Assembly: GCA_905198825.1 (NCBI GenBank)
Contig: CAJKEF010000071.1
Span: forward strand, 1 to 6,133
DNA: 6,133 nt
Source: an uncultured Collinsella sp.
Lineage (GTDB): Bacteria > Actinomycetota > Coriobacteriia > Coriobacteriales > Coriobacteriaceae
Direction: 5' to 3'
The translations under genes and the position numbers were made by a program. The stretch's first letter is position 1. Each line of letters opens with the position of its first letter. Positions 1 through 5,719 of this stretch are shown piece by piece. The notes under the pieces were generated by a model, which saw only the letters and a list, made by a program, of their open reading frames with translations, ran no database searches and was not told where the DNA came from.

Positions 1-245
1 TCAAAGCCCTCGAGATAGCTCTTGGCGTACTCCTTGGGATCGATGCCCAGTTGCTCAAACTCGTCGCCCGAAGCCTCTTCCAGACCGGAGAGGAAATCAT
101 CGCCACCGTTCTTGATCTCGTCAAACTGGCTCGTAAGGTCGTTGGTGATGAGCTCTTCCACCGAAGGCCCTCCGCAGCCGGAAAGCAAAACCACGCACGC
201 GACCAGGGCAGCCATCAGGGGCGCAAGCAGCAGCTTCTTTTTCAT
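1..245 (-). CDS. Lipoprotein, N-terminal part (runs off left edge)
   Basis: The first 81 codons of a minus-strand gene are present and the 3' part lies outside the window. The start at 245 is preceded by GGAGGA five bases upstream. Residues 2-4 are KKK, followed by a hydrophobic stretch to about residue 21 and the lipobox LSGC with the lipidated cysteine at residue 24. This is a signal peptidase II signal, so the protein should be anchored on the outer face of the membrane. The visible mature part (EELITNDLTSQFDEI, then an acidic DDFLSGLEEASGDEFEQLGID) is soluble, acidic and helix-prone. I do not recognise a family from this fragment; secreted coriobacterial lipoproteins of unknown function often look like this. 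It lies downstream of crr in the same direction, now separated from it by the IS1595 element, so leftward read-through from that element could affect it. Confidence 0.85.
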   Translation of the reverse strand, partial: MKKKLLLAPLMAALVACVVLLSGCGGPSVEELITNDLTSQFDEIKNGGDDFLSGLEEASGDEFEQLGIDPKEYAKSYLEGF

Positions 246-419
246 GACATTCCTCCAAACAAGCGGCGCCGCGTTCCCTGCGCAGCGCACGTCGTAACAG
301 CAAGTCCATATTAGCGGCCCAGCCCAACCCCCTGCGCCGCAAAAGCGCAGGCGGCTCAATTTGACGAACGAATGGCCCGCGAAGCAAGCCCCCTGCAATA
401 AAATGCGCCTGCTTGGCCT
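246..419. other. Intergenic leader of the lipoprotein gene
   Basis: No gene is seen here. On the minus strand a TAATAT (308-313) could be a -10 box, but no convincing -35 lies 16-18 bases upstream, so the promoter is uncertain. A hairpin with a perfect 7-bp stem (331-337 with 345-351, loop 338-344) lies upstream of that box. Before the IS1595 insertion this stretch joined directly to the crr terminator. Confidence 0.5.
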
Positions 420-427
420 ATTAAAAA
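420..427. repeat. Target-site duplication, left copy (ATTAAAAA)
   Basis: ATTAAAAA directly abuts the left inverted repeat and is repeated exactly at 1965-1972 beyond the right one. Eight base pairs is the usual duplication length of the IS1595 family. Confidence 0.95.
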
Positions 428-452
428 GGCTCTGTTAGACCAGGATTGACAT
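428..452 (+). repeat. IS1595 element left terminal inverted repeat
   Basis: The 25 bp begin GGCTCTGTTAGACC and end TTGACAT. All 25 positions match the reverse complement of 1940-1964, and the match stops at the next base (453 versus 1939). The repeat contains TTGACA, a consensus -35 hexamer, directed into the element. Confidence 0.95.
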
Positions 453-486
453 TCCGCCCCGTCATCTTCTTGCGATTGCACAATGG

Positions 487-522
487 TCGCCCCTTGTCGA
501 ATCTGAATCCGGCAAGGGGCGA
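487..522. other. Perfect 10-bp hairpin in the IS1595 left end
   Basis: TCGCCCCTTG (487-496) pairs fully with CAAGGGGCGA (513-522). The stem can extend by about three pairs into the 16-base loop. It lies 59 bases past the stop of the RHH passenger gene. Read on the minus strand it has no T-run, so it is not a classical Rho-independent terminator. It may protect the 3' end of the transposase mRNA or limit read-through to the lipoprotein gene. That role is inferred. Confidence 0.6.
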
Positions 523-581
523 TGCGCCCGAGACCGGACGAGTTGCTCGCCTGGCCCTGCCGTTTCATGCCGACCTGCCGG

Positions 582-779
582 CTAACTCGCCGTCTCCTCG
601 TCGGGCGCCGGCGTCTTGACCCTCATCTCGAACGGCATCCCGCCCTCTCGGACGAGCGCCCTGAGGAACGCGTTGACGGCGGTGGACATGGACAGGCCGA
701 GCTCGTCCAGGATGGCCGTGGCCTCCCTCTTGACCTCCGGGTCGATGCGGATCGTCGTGGCCGGTATGTTCGACGGCAT
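582..779 (-). CDS. RelB/DinJ-like ribbon-helix-helix protein, IS passenger
   Basis: A 65-aa protein. Residues 7-13 (ATTIRID) form the predicted RHH beta strand, followed by helices through about residue 45 (EVKREATAILDELGLSMSTA, then VNAFLRALVRE). MPFEMR (48-53) matches the LPFDLR-type ending of the DinJ/RelB DNA-binding domain. Family antitoxins are usually about 80-90 aa, with a C-terminal toxin-wrapping tail; here that tail is only about a dozen polar residues. The start at 779 is chosen over an in-frame ATG at 815 because GGAGG lies 9 bases upstream and homology begins here. It starts 46 bases after the transposase stop and is probably co-transcribed with it. No RelE/YafQ-like toxin is encoded in the element. 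It could act as a solitary antitoxin, an anti-toxin decoy, or a repressor of the element's own promoter; which one is unknown. Confidence 0.85.
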   Translation of the reverse strand: MPSNIPATTIRIDPEVKREATAILDELGLSMSTAVNAFLRALVREGGMPFEMRVKTPAPDEETAS

Positions 780-825
780 GGCCTCACCCCTCCTCGTGTA
801 TCGCGGTGCGACCATTCTACCGCCT

Positions 826-1881
826 CTATGCGGCGGGCGCGGCCCAGTAGTCCATGTAGGGCGGCTCCACGTTGAACATGTCGCGGACGCGGCTCCTGCA
901 GACGCCGTGCGCGAGCTGCCGCGCGACCGTGCGCCCGGCCGCGCCGGAATCGGTCGCCATGAAGGTCCGGCACCACCTGAACCAGGCGAGGTAGGCGTCG
1001 AGGTGCTTCGTCGACACGCCCCTGAACGGCTCCATGAAGGCGCCGAGGAGCGAGTGGACGGTGTTGACCCGGTTGATGGTCCCCCCGGAGCGGTCCTTGG
1101 GGTCGTAGGCCGCGTGCGCGGCGACCTCGAGCTCGGCGAGGACGCCGACGTAGGCGGCCGCCCTGTCGGTCGCGACGACCGAGCCGGCCGCGATGCGGCC
1201 CCTCAGCGCGTCCATGGCGCGCTCCCTCGAAAGGGCGCCCCGCCCCGTGACCTCGAGGAACGTCTCGTTCGAGTCGTTCACTCCGGTCATGACGCAGATC
1301 CGCTCGCGCGACAGCCCGCGTCTGTGCACCTGCTTGCCGCGGTGCCGGGAGGGGCGCGGCATCGTGAACGACCCCTTCGCGTGGTTGCCCTTGAACGACT
1401 CGGGGAAATAGGTCTCGTCGAGCTCGCAGCCGCAGCCCCGCTCGACCCTGAACGAGGGGGAGTAGGCCGAGAGGCACTCGATCAGCCTGTGGCGCATGGT
1501 GTAGGCGGTCTTGAGGCAGACGCGGCAGCGCCTCGCGCATTCGCGCAGGGGCAGCATGAGCACGAAGCACTCGGCGTAGGCCATCCAGGTCTCCTTCGGG
1601 AGCTTGCTCGTCCCCAGGATGCGCTCGCTGCCCATGCCGAAGGTCCTGCCGCAGCCCCGGCAGAGGTAACGCTGCTCGCCGTTCTTCGATTTGCCCTTCT
1701 TCACGACCGCGGCGGACCCGCAGCGCGGGCAGCGTTCGATTTCGTAGGCGGAGCCGGCCGCGTCGTCGAACGCCGCCGCGCGGATCACGTCCCTGACGGA
1801 CTCGATAGCGCGGCGGCGCTCGGTCTTGCTGAGGTTCGCCATGCCCTTCTTGAAGTTGAGGACCAGGTCTTCGGCGTTCAT
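826..1881 (-). CDS. IS1595-family (ISXO2-like) transposase
   Basis: A 351-aa transposase, full length for the family. An N-terminal helical region (1-48) is followed by a zinc ribbon with CPRC at 51-54 and CRGC at 74-77, then an ISXO2-like DDE-type nuclease core. Visible catalytic candidates are D155 (ELDETYF), D239 (VVATDRAAAY) and the third-position NTVHS motif around N273-H276, followed by FRGVSTKHLDAYLAWF (286-301), a signature stretch of this family. The start at 1881 gives MNAEDLV; a longer frame to 1935 adds 18 residues without similarity and overlaps the region next to the inverted repeat. The RBS is weak (a GGGGG run upstream). The TTGACA inside the right inverted repeat could serve as a -35, but no good -10 is seen, so low basal expression is expected. 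It should catalyse movement of the 1537-bp element with 8-bp duplications. Confidence 0.93.
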   Translation of the reverse strand: MNAEDLVLNFKKGMANLSKTERRRAIESVRDVIRAAAFDDAAGSAYEIERCPRCGSAAVVKKGKSKNGEQRYLCRGCGRTFGMGSERILGTSKLPKETWMAYAECFVLMLPLRECARRCRVCLKTAYTMRHRLIECLSAYSPSFRVERGCGCELDETYFPESFKGNHAKGSFTMPRPSRHRGKQVHRRGLSRERICVMTGVNDSNETFLEVTGRGALSRERAMDALRGRIAAGSVVATDRAAAYVGVLAELEVAAHAAYDPKDRSGGTINRVNTVHSLLGAFMEPFRGVSTKHLDAYLAWFRWCRTFMATDSGAAGRTVARQLAHGVCRSRVRDMFNVEPPYMDYWAAPAA

Positions 1882-1939
1882 GCTGCCCCCATCATCGCGG
1901 TCTATGGGGTCAACGATATGGCACCGTGGGTACACATGT

Positions 1940-1964
1940 ATGTCAATCCTGGTCTAACAGAGCC
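1940..1964 (-). repeat. IS1595 element right terminal inverted repeat
   Basis: Exact reverse complement of 428-452 over 25 bp. The TTGACA in it (plus-strand 1941-1946) points towards the transposase gene. Confidence 0.95.
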
Positions 1965-1972
1965 ATTAAAAA
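1965..1972. repeat. Target-site duplication, right copy (ATTAAAAA)
   Basis: Exact copy of 420-427 that directly abuts the right inverted repeat. Six A's (1968-1973) remain on this side, so the crr terminator keeps its U-run. Confidence 0.95.
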
Positions 1973-2000
1973 AGGGTGGCCGGACAACCCGACCACCCTT
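1968..2000 (-). terminator. Rho-independent terminator of the crr-like gene
   Basis: On the minus strand AAGGGTGG (2000-1993) pairs perfectly with CCACCCTT (1979-1972) around a 13-base loop and is followed by a T-run that ends in AAT. It starts 23 bases after the stop codon of the EIIA gene. The IS1595 target duplication overlaps the T-run. Confidence 0.93.
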
Positions 2001-2023
2001 GTGCATCTTCTGGATGCCGCAGA

Positions 2024-2560
2024 CTACTTGCGGACGACCTTAACGATGGCGTCACCGGCGGCGACGGCAGACTCGGCCTCGACGGCGAGCTCGACGTCAG
2101 CGAACTCGGCGGTGTTGGACACGGCCACCACGACGCAGTCCTTGTAACCGGCGGCAGCGATCTTGGCGCGGTCGATCTTGAGTATGGGCTGACCAGCTTT
2201 GACAACGTCGTCGGCCTTGACGAAGCCCTCGAAGCCATCACCGTTCATGTTGACGGTATCGACGCCAACGTGCACCAGAACCTCGATGCCGCTATCGGAC
2301 TGCAGGCCCACGGCGTGACCCATGGTGACGGTCACCTTACCGTCGCAGGGAGCGTAGACCAGATCATCCTCGGGCCACACGGCACAGCCCTTGCCCAGAA
2401 CCTCGCCACCAAAGACGGGATCGGGCACGTCGGCCATCTTGATGACCTTGCCCTTGACGGGCGAGCACAGCACGTCGGCGCCAGCAGAAGCAGAGATGGA
2501 GGCCGGAGCAGCGGCAGCCGCGGGCTCAGCCTTCTTCTTGAACATGTCAAACAGACCCAT
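2024..2560 (-). CDS. crr: PTS glucose-type EIIA component (Crr-like)
   Basis: A 178-aa cytoplasmic phosphocarrier of the sugar phosphotransferase system. It should take phosphate from HPr and pass it to an EIIB domain of glucose-family permeases. After MGLFDMFKKK comes an Ala/Ser-rich linker (about 12-28), then the PTS_EIIA_1 fold: LCSPVKGKVI (31-40), VPDPVF (45-50), GHAVGLQSDSGIEVLVHVGVDTV (81-103). The family's two active-site histidines are visible as H82 and H97, with H97 the phosphorylated one by alignment to E. coli EIIA-Glc. VVVAVSNT (143-150) is a conserved late strand. The start at 2560 has AAGAGGAG seven bases upstream (2568-2575); the longer open frame to 2839 is non-coding. It stands alone, with no EIIBC, HPr or EI gene in the window. 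The crr symbol is by similarity; specificity for glucose is not proven. Confidence 0.94.
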   Translation of the reverse strand: MGLFDMFKKKAEPAAAAAPASISASAGADVLCSPVKGKVIKMADVPDPVFGGEVLGKGCAVWPEDDLVYAPCDGKVTVTMGHAVGLQSDSGIEVLVHVGVDTVNMNGDGFEGFVKADDVVKAGQPILKIDRAKIAAAGYKDCVVVAVSNTAEFADVELAVEAESAVAAGDAIVKVVRK

Positions 2561-2609
2561 ACGTTTTCTCCTCTTGATTAAGCGCAACGTTATGCGCATG
2601 CCTATGGTG

Positions 2610-2638
2610 ATTATAGTGCCAAATGGTTCAAATGCTAA
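2610..2638 (-). promoter_or_regulatory. Sigma70-type promoter of the crr-like gene
   Basis: On the minus strand TTAGCA (2638-2633), a 17-base spacer, then a perfect TATAAT (2615-2610). Transcription would start near 2603 and give a leader of about 40 bases. That leader contains a small inverted repeat (GCGCA, 2582-2586, with TGCGC, 2593-2597) just upstream of the RBS. Confidence 0.8.
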
Positions 2639-2896
2639 GGTGGGAACTCGAATCGCGAGCCCTTCCCGGTAGTGCTCGTGGGACGAGCATCTCCTTTGCA
2701 TCGCGGGTCGATAAGCCGAGTATCGCCTGCGCACGGGACGGGCAGAAGCGGGCACACCAAACCCGACACTTCTTTTCGCTCTCGAGTCCTGCCGCCGCCC
2801 CGTCCCTGGCACTTCCTGATACCGACCGAAACGTGCCAAAATAAACCCGTCCCTTTTTGGTAGGTTTGGCGAGTGTGGATTTTCGGACGCTTAACT
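2639..2896. other. Non-coding stretch with hairpins and a repeat-like segment
   Basis: No gene is convincing on either strand. A 7-bp perfect hairpin has arms at 2673-2679 and 2683-2689 with a GGG loop. CGATA/TATCG (2709-2713 and 2721-2725) is a further small stem. TGGCAC (2807-2812) pairs with GTGCCA (2833-2838), and CCCGTCCCT occurs twice, at 2799-2807 and 2846-2854. The segment of about 2799-2870 resembles a dispersed extragenic repeat; whether it recurs in the genome cannot be seen from one window. Confidence 0.5.
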
Positions 2897-2966
2897 AACG
2901 AGCGTGGATTATCTCCCACTTTGAGGCCGTCACCGAGCCAAAAACGGGAGATTATCCACGTTCATT
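2897..2966. repeat. Long imperfect palindrome, copy 1 (REP-like)
   Basis: The arms at 2897-2917 and 2946-2966 pair over 21 positions, with 18 Watson-Crick pairs and one G-U; the most stable block is TATCTCCC/GGGAGATA-like. The loop contains GGC and GCC that can pair further. A second copy in the same orientation lies at 4333-4402; the right arms of the two copies are identical over 21 bases. It resembles a REP/MITE-type extragenic palindrome, perhaps also a transcription-insulating hairpin. Confidence 0.85.
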
Positions 2967-3007
2967 TTGGATGACCCCCTTGTACCAAGCTGAGCTCCAT
3001 GGTCAAG

Positions 3008-3110
3008 TAATAACGACTTCTCATCATTAGATTGTTTACATCAATTCTAATAACTATTTAATCCTTAAACTCGTTATTAGAATTGATATGATTAGCCTAA
3101 TAACGAGTTT
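3008..3110. promoter_or_regulatory. Operator-like array of TAATAAC boxes upstream of fic
   Basis: Four copies of TAATAAC occur: plus strand at 3008-3014, 3048-3054 and 3098-3104, minus strand at 3073-3079. They build two perfect inverted repeats that share the minus-strand box: ATCAATTCTAATAAC (3040-3054) with 3073-3087 (15 bp), and AAACTCGTTATTAG (3067-3080) with 3097-3110 (14 bp). One arm lies between the -35 and -10 hexamers, the next just downstream of the expected transcription start, and the third just before the RBS. This is the usual geometry for repression. The binder is unknown; the winged helix of the Fic protein is one candidate. Confidence 0.8.
3035..3062 (+). promoter_or_regulatory. 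Predicted fic promoter
   Basis: TTTACA (3035-3040), a 16-base spacer, and TTTAAT (3057-3062): each hexamer matches 5 of 6 consensus bases. The start point would be near 3069, leaving a leader of about 68 bases. The spacer and start region are occupied by the inverted repeats of the operator array. Confidence 0.65.
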
Positions 3111-3136
3111 CCGGCACTAAAGATATGGAGGGCGCG

Positions 3137-4309
3137 ATGCAAATCGAGGAGAACGGCCAGGGAACGCTCCGCAATAATCTATCGGGGAAATTGGCTTACT
3201 ATTCGTTTTTTCCAACGCCCTTGCAATCATTGAGGCAGCTAAACCTCACCGAGGAAACCCATCGCACGCTTTCCGCATGCTCACGAAAGCTTGGAGAGCT
3301 TGAAGGCATGCTCTACTTTGTTCCCAACGCCGACATGTATCTGACAATGTACGTGCGCAAAGAAGCACTCCTTTCTTCGCAAATTGAGGGAACCCAGTGC
3401 ACGTTTGACGACCTACTTAGTCCATCGCAAACACAACTCCATCATAAAGATGTCGCAGACGTCGTGAATTACGTCCGTGCTGTCGACCGCGGCGTAGAAC
3501 TGCTCAAAAAGATGCCCTTGTGCACGAGACTTCTTAGGCAAGTTCATGCGGTCCTGCTGGACGGAGTGCGCGGAACGGAGAAGAATCCAGGCGAGCTGCG
3601 CTCCTCACAAAACTGGATTGGCCCCTCAGGCTGCACCATTGCAACCGCATCGTTTGTCCCTCCAAACATTGAAGATTTGAGCAACACGCTCCAGGACCTC
3701 GAACGCTTTATCAATGAGCCTCAAGTCGAAATGGATCCGATTGTGCGGGCGGCGCTCGTCCATTACCAATTTGAAACTGCCCATCCATTCCTAGACGGAA
3801 ACGGTCGACTGGGCAGGCTTCTCATTACACTTATGCTCATCAATGATGGCGTTCTTCATTCTTGCTTGTTCTATCCATCGTTCCAGTTCAAGAAAAATCG
3901 AAGCGAGTACTACCGGCAACTCACATCCGTAAGGGAGAGAGGCACTTACGAGGAATGGATAGAGTTTTTCTGCAACAGTCTTCTCGAGAGTGCGAAGGAC
4001 TCGGTAGGGTCTTTAAAAAACCTTGTTGACCTCCATAACCGTTCCACAGCAACCATTACCGAAAATCTCGGAAGGACTGCTGCAAACGGGCAAAGGCTGT
4101 TGGGCATTCTTGAAGAGCACCCCATCGTCGATACCGCATTCATCGCTGCCCAACTCGATATCGGCAGGAGTACCGCGAGCTCACTCGTCAAATCATTTGA
4201 AGAATTGGGTATCCTCCGTCCTCTCGACGAGTCAAGACAGAGATACCGACAGTACGGGTATGAAGAGTATCTTTCGATTCTCAGGGAAGACGCCGAGCCG
4301 ATTAGATAG
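3137..4309 (+). CDS. Class II Fic-family AMP-transferase with C-terminal winged helix
   Basis: A 390-aa protein expected to transfer AMP from ATP to a hydroxyl side chain of a target protein in the cytosol. The Fic_N region (about 20-100) contains SSQIEG (80-85), which fits the (S/T)xxxE(G/N) inhibitory-helix motif. Because it lies before the Fic core, the protein belongs to class II, with E84 the inhibitory glutamate. The core motif HPFLDGNGRLGR (216-227) is intact, with H216 catalytic. Residues about 318-373 form a winged helix (AAQLDIGRSTASSLVKSFEE, then LGILRPL), as in the SoFic type. The start at 3137 is chosen because GGAGG lies five bases upstream; an ATG at 3125 has no RBS and overlaps that site. 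Codon use is AT-richer than in the neighbours, which suggests transfer. No partner gene is adjacent, consistent with built-in inhibition. The target protein is unknown. Confidence 0.92.
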   Translation: MQIEENGQGTLRNNLSGKLAYYSFFPTPLQSLRQLNLTEETHRTLSACSRKLGELEGMLYFVPNADMYLTMYVRKEALLSSQIEGTQCTFDDLLSPSQTQLHHKDVADVVNYVRAVDRGVELLKKMPLCTRLLRQVHAVLLDGVRGTEKNPGELRSSQNWIGPSGCTIATASFVPPNIEDLSNTLQDLERFINEPQVEMDPIVRAALVHYQFETAHPFLDGNGRLGRLLITLMLINDGVLHSCLFYPSFQFKKNRSEYYRQLTSVRERGTYEEWIEFFCNSLLESAKDSVGSLKNLVDLHNRSTATITENLGRTAANGQRLLGILEEHPIVDTAFIAAQLDIGRSTASSLVKSFEELGILRPLDESRQRYRQYGYEEYLSILREDAEPIR

Positions 4310-4332
4310 GCATCGCAGCCCAGGCAAATTAA

Positions 4333-4402
4333 AGCGAGCGCGGATAATCTCCCACTTTGAGCCCGCACACAGGCCAAAACTGGGAGATTATCCACGTTCA
4401 TT
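4333..4402. repeat. Long imperfect palindrome, copy 2 (REP-like)
   Basis: The arms at 4333-4354 and 4381-4402 pair over 22 positions with an uninterrupted 11-bp block (ATAATCTCCCA with its complement). It starts 24 bases after the fic stop codon and has the same orientation as copy 1 upstream of fic. It could end fic transcription as a strong hairpin, but has no T-run. Confidence 0.85.
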
Positions 4403-4408
4403 CCTGGC

Positions 4409-4437
4409 TAGTCATTTAAGAACGTCCCCAATGACTA
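4409..4437. repeat. Short palindrome left of the IS110-type element
   Basis: TAGTCATT (4409-4416) pairs perfectly with AATGACTA (4430-4437) around a 13-base loop. It may be another small extragenic palindrome or the 3' remnant of whatever the IS110-type element interrupted. No gene is recognised between it and the element. Confidence 0.5.
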
Positions 4438-4473
4438 CTCCGGCATCGCCGATGTTTCGGCAACGACAGACAC

Positions 4474-4487
4474 TATGACCCAATCCG
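4474..4487 (+). repeat. IS110-type element left subterminal inverted repeat
   Basis: TATGACCCAATCCG is the exact reverse complement of 5982-5995; identity ends on both sides of the 14 bases. Confidence 0.85.
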
Positions 4488-4597
4488 AGGGCGCTAAAAA
4501 GACAGGAGCCCCCGCTCGTGACCGCGGGTCGGGGCTGCGACAATGATGTCGAAGTGCCATAGGCGCAGCCGCGCCGCAACGAGGTTGGGAGGCTCCC
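4488..4597 (+). other. 5' non-coding region of the IS110-type element
   Basis: No gene. AGCCCC (4507-4512) pairs with GGGGCT (4531-4536), with an alternative inner stem CCCGC/GCGGG (4511-4515 with 4524-4528). A 13-base palindrome (4586-4598) covers the transposase RBS GGGAGG (4587-4592) and touches the start codon. These could limit transposase translation. No clear internal promoter is visible. Confidence 0.5.
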
Positions 4598-5719
4598 ATG
4601 CCAAAGTATTCTACCGCGTTCGGGATGGACGTCCACCTGAGGTCGACCACCGTCTGCGCCCTCGACGCGGACACCGGCGAGGCCGTGACGAGGAGGTTCC
4701 CCGGCAACCCCTGGGGCGAGATCGCCGGGTGGATGGATGGGTTCCCCGGGCCGTCGCTCGCGGCCTACGAGAGCGGCTACCTCGGCTTCGCCCCGCAAAG
4801 GGAGCTCGCCGGGCTCGGCGTCGAGTGCGTCGTCGCCGCGGTCTCGAAGATCCCCAGGTCGGCCGCCGACTCGGCCTCCAAGAACGACAGGAACGACGCC
4901 GCCAGGATGGCCAAGGCGATACTCGCCCACGACATCTCCCCCGCATGGGTCCCCTCCCCCGAGGTCGAGGGCATCAGGGACCTCGCCGGCGCCTACGACG
5001 GGGCGACCGCGCGCCTGGCGACCGCCAAGCAGCGGCTGCTCGCCTTCCTCGCAAGGCGGGGGTTCGTCTACGGCGGCACCACGCCCGCCGGCAACCCGAG
5101 GAAGTACTGGACCTACGACTTCCTGAGGTGGCTCGACAAGGTCAGGCCTGAGGACGATGGCGGGGTTCGGGCGCTCGCCGCCCTGAGGAACGAGGTCGAG
5201 GCCGCGGCGGAGGCCCGGGCGGACCTGCTCTCCGAGTAAAGGGCGGCCGTGGATGCCGGCCCGATCGCCGCGGAGGTGGCCGCCCTCCAGTCGATCAAGG
5301 GCTGCGCCTTCGCGCTGGCCGCGGCCTTCTCGGCCGAGGTCGGCGACTTCACGAGGTTCCGTTCCGGAAGGCAGGTCACGGCCTATTTCGGCCTCGCGCC
5401 GAGTCAGAGGTCGAGCGGCGGCTCCGTGCGGCTCGGAGGCATCAGCGGTGCGGGCAACGCGCTCGTGAGGAAGCTGGCCGTTGAGGGCTCATGGTGCTAC
5501 GCCGCGGCACGGCACCAGCCGAAGCTCATGCCGAGGGACACGGGCGTGCCCCTCGAGATAAGGATGCACGGGAGGAAGGGGTCCGAGCGGCTCCTGCGGC
5601 GGCGCGAGGGGATGCTCGCCCGCGGCACGCCCGCGGCGAAGGCCAACGCGGCCACCGCGGCCGAGCTCGCGAGGTGGCTCTGGGCCCTCGGCATGATGTG
5701 CCGGGAGGGCGCGGAATAG
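4598..5719 (+). pseudogene. IS110-family transposase split by an in-frame stop
   Basis: Read through one stop, the frame gives 373 codons. Part 1 (213 aa, 4598-5239) is the RuvC-like DEDD domain: D11 in FGMDVH, E58 in AYESGY, D97 and D100 in KNDRNDAARM. Part 2 (from about 5240) is the Transposase_20 domain: LQSIKGCAFALAAAF, FRSGRQVTAYFGLAPSQRSS, then GGISGAGNALVRKLA, with the family's catalytic serine probably S273 in the SSGG motif. The only lesion is TAA at 5237-5239; both sides are in the same frame, so it is a nonsense change (CAA to TAA is one simple route), not a frameshift. A GTG at 5249 with AAAGGG five bases upstream could restart translation of part 2. The start at 4598 has GGGAGG five bases upstream. 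Most likely inactive, unless the two parts act together or are suppressed. Confidence 0.88.

Larger units (their letters stand above)
428..1964 (-). mobile_element. Complete IS1595-family insertion sequence, 1537 bp, with passenger gene
   Basis: The element is bounded by perfect 25-bp terminal inverted repeats (428-452 and 1940-1964) and flanked by a perfect 8-bp direct repeat. It holds a full-length IS1595-type transposase and, downstream on the same strand, a small RelB/DinJ-like gene. Intact ends, identical repeats and an intact transposase indicate a recent insertion that is potentially still active. IS1595-family elements are known to carry passenger genes in several subgroups, and this layout fits that. 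The insertion point is the T-run of the crr terminator. Confidence 0.95.

Noticed and set aside
623..1570. 315-codon minus-strand frame overlapping transposase and RHH gene
   Set aside because: Frame-shifted shadow, Arg-rich, no RBS; the true frames carry the zinc ribbon, the DDE motifs and the RHH fold.
616..2043. 475-codon open frame on the plus strand
   Set aside because: It is antisense to the IS1595 transposase and passenger, is Pro/Ala/Arg-rich without any motif, and exists because GC-rich codons lack stops on the other strand.
2643..2690. tRNA-like T-arm in GATTCGAGT on the minus strand
   Set aside because: The flanking five bases do not pair as a T-stem, and no anticodon arm or acceptor stem can be drawn.
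2561..2839. N-terminal extension of the EIIA protein
   Set aside because: It contains the promoter -10 and the RBS, and EIIA similarity starts at the ATG at 2560.
4431..4478. Small open frames between the fic palindrome and the IS110-type element
   Set aside because: About 15-18 codons, no RBS, and they run into the inverted repeat; too short to call a gene remnant.
4543..5151. Plus-strand 202-codon and minus-strand 172-codon frames over the IS110 transposase
   Set aside because: Arg/Gly-rich shadows; the DEDD and Transposase_20 motifs lie in the 4598 frame.
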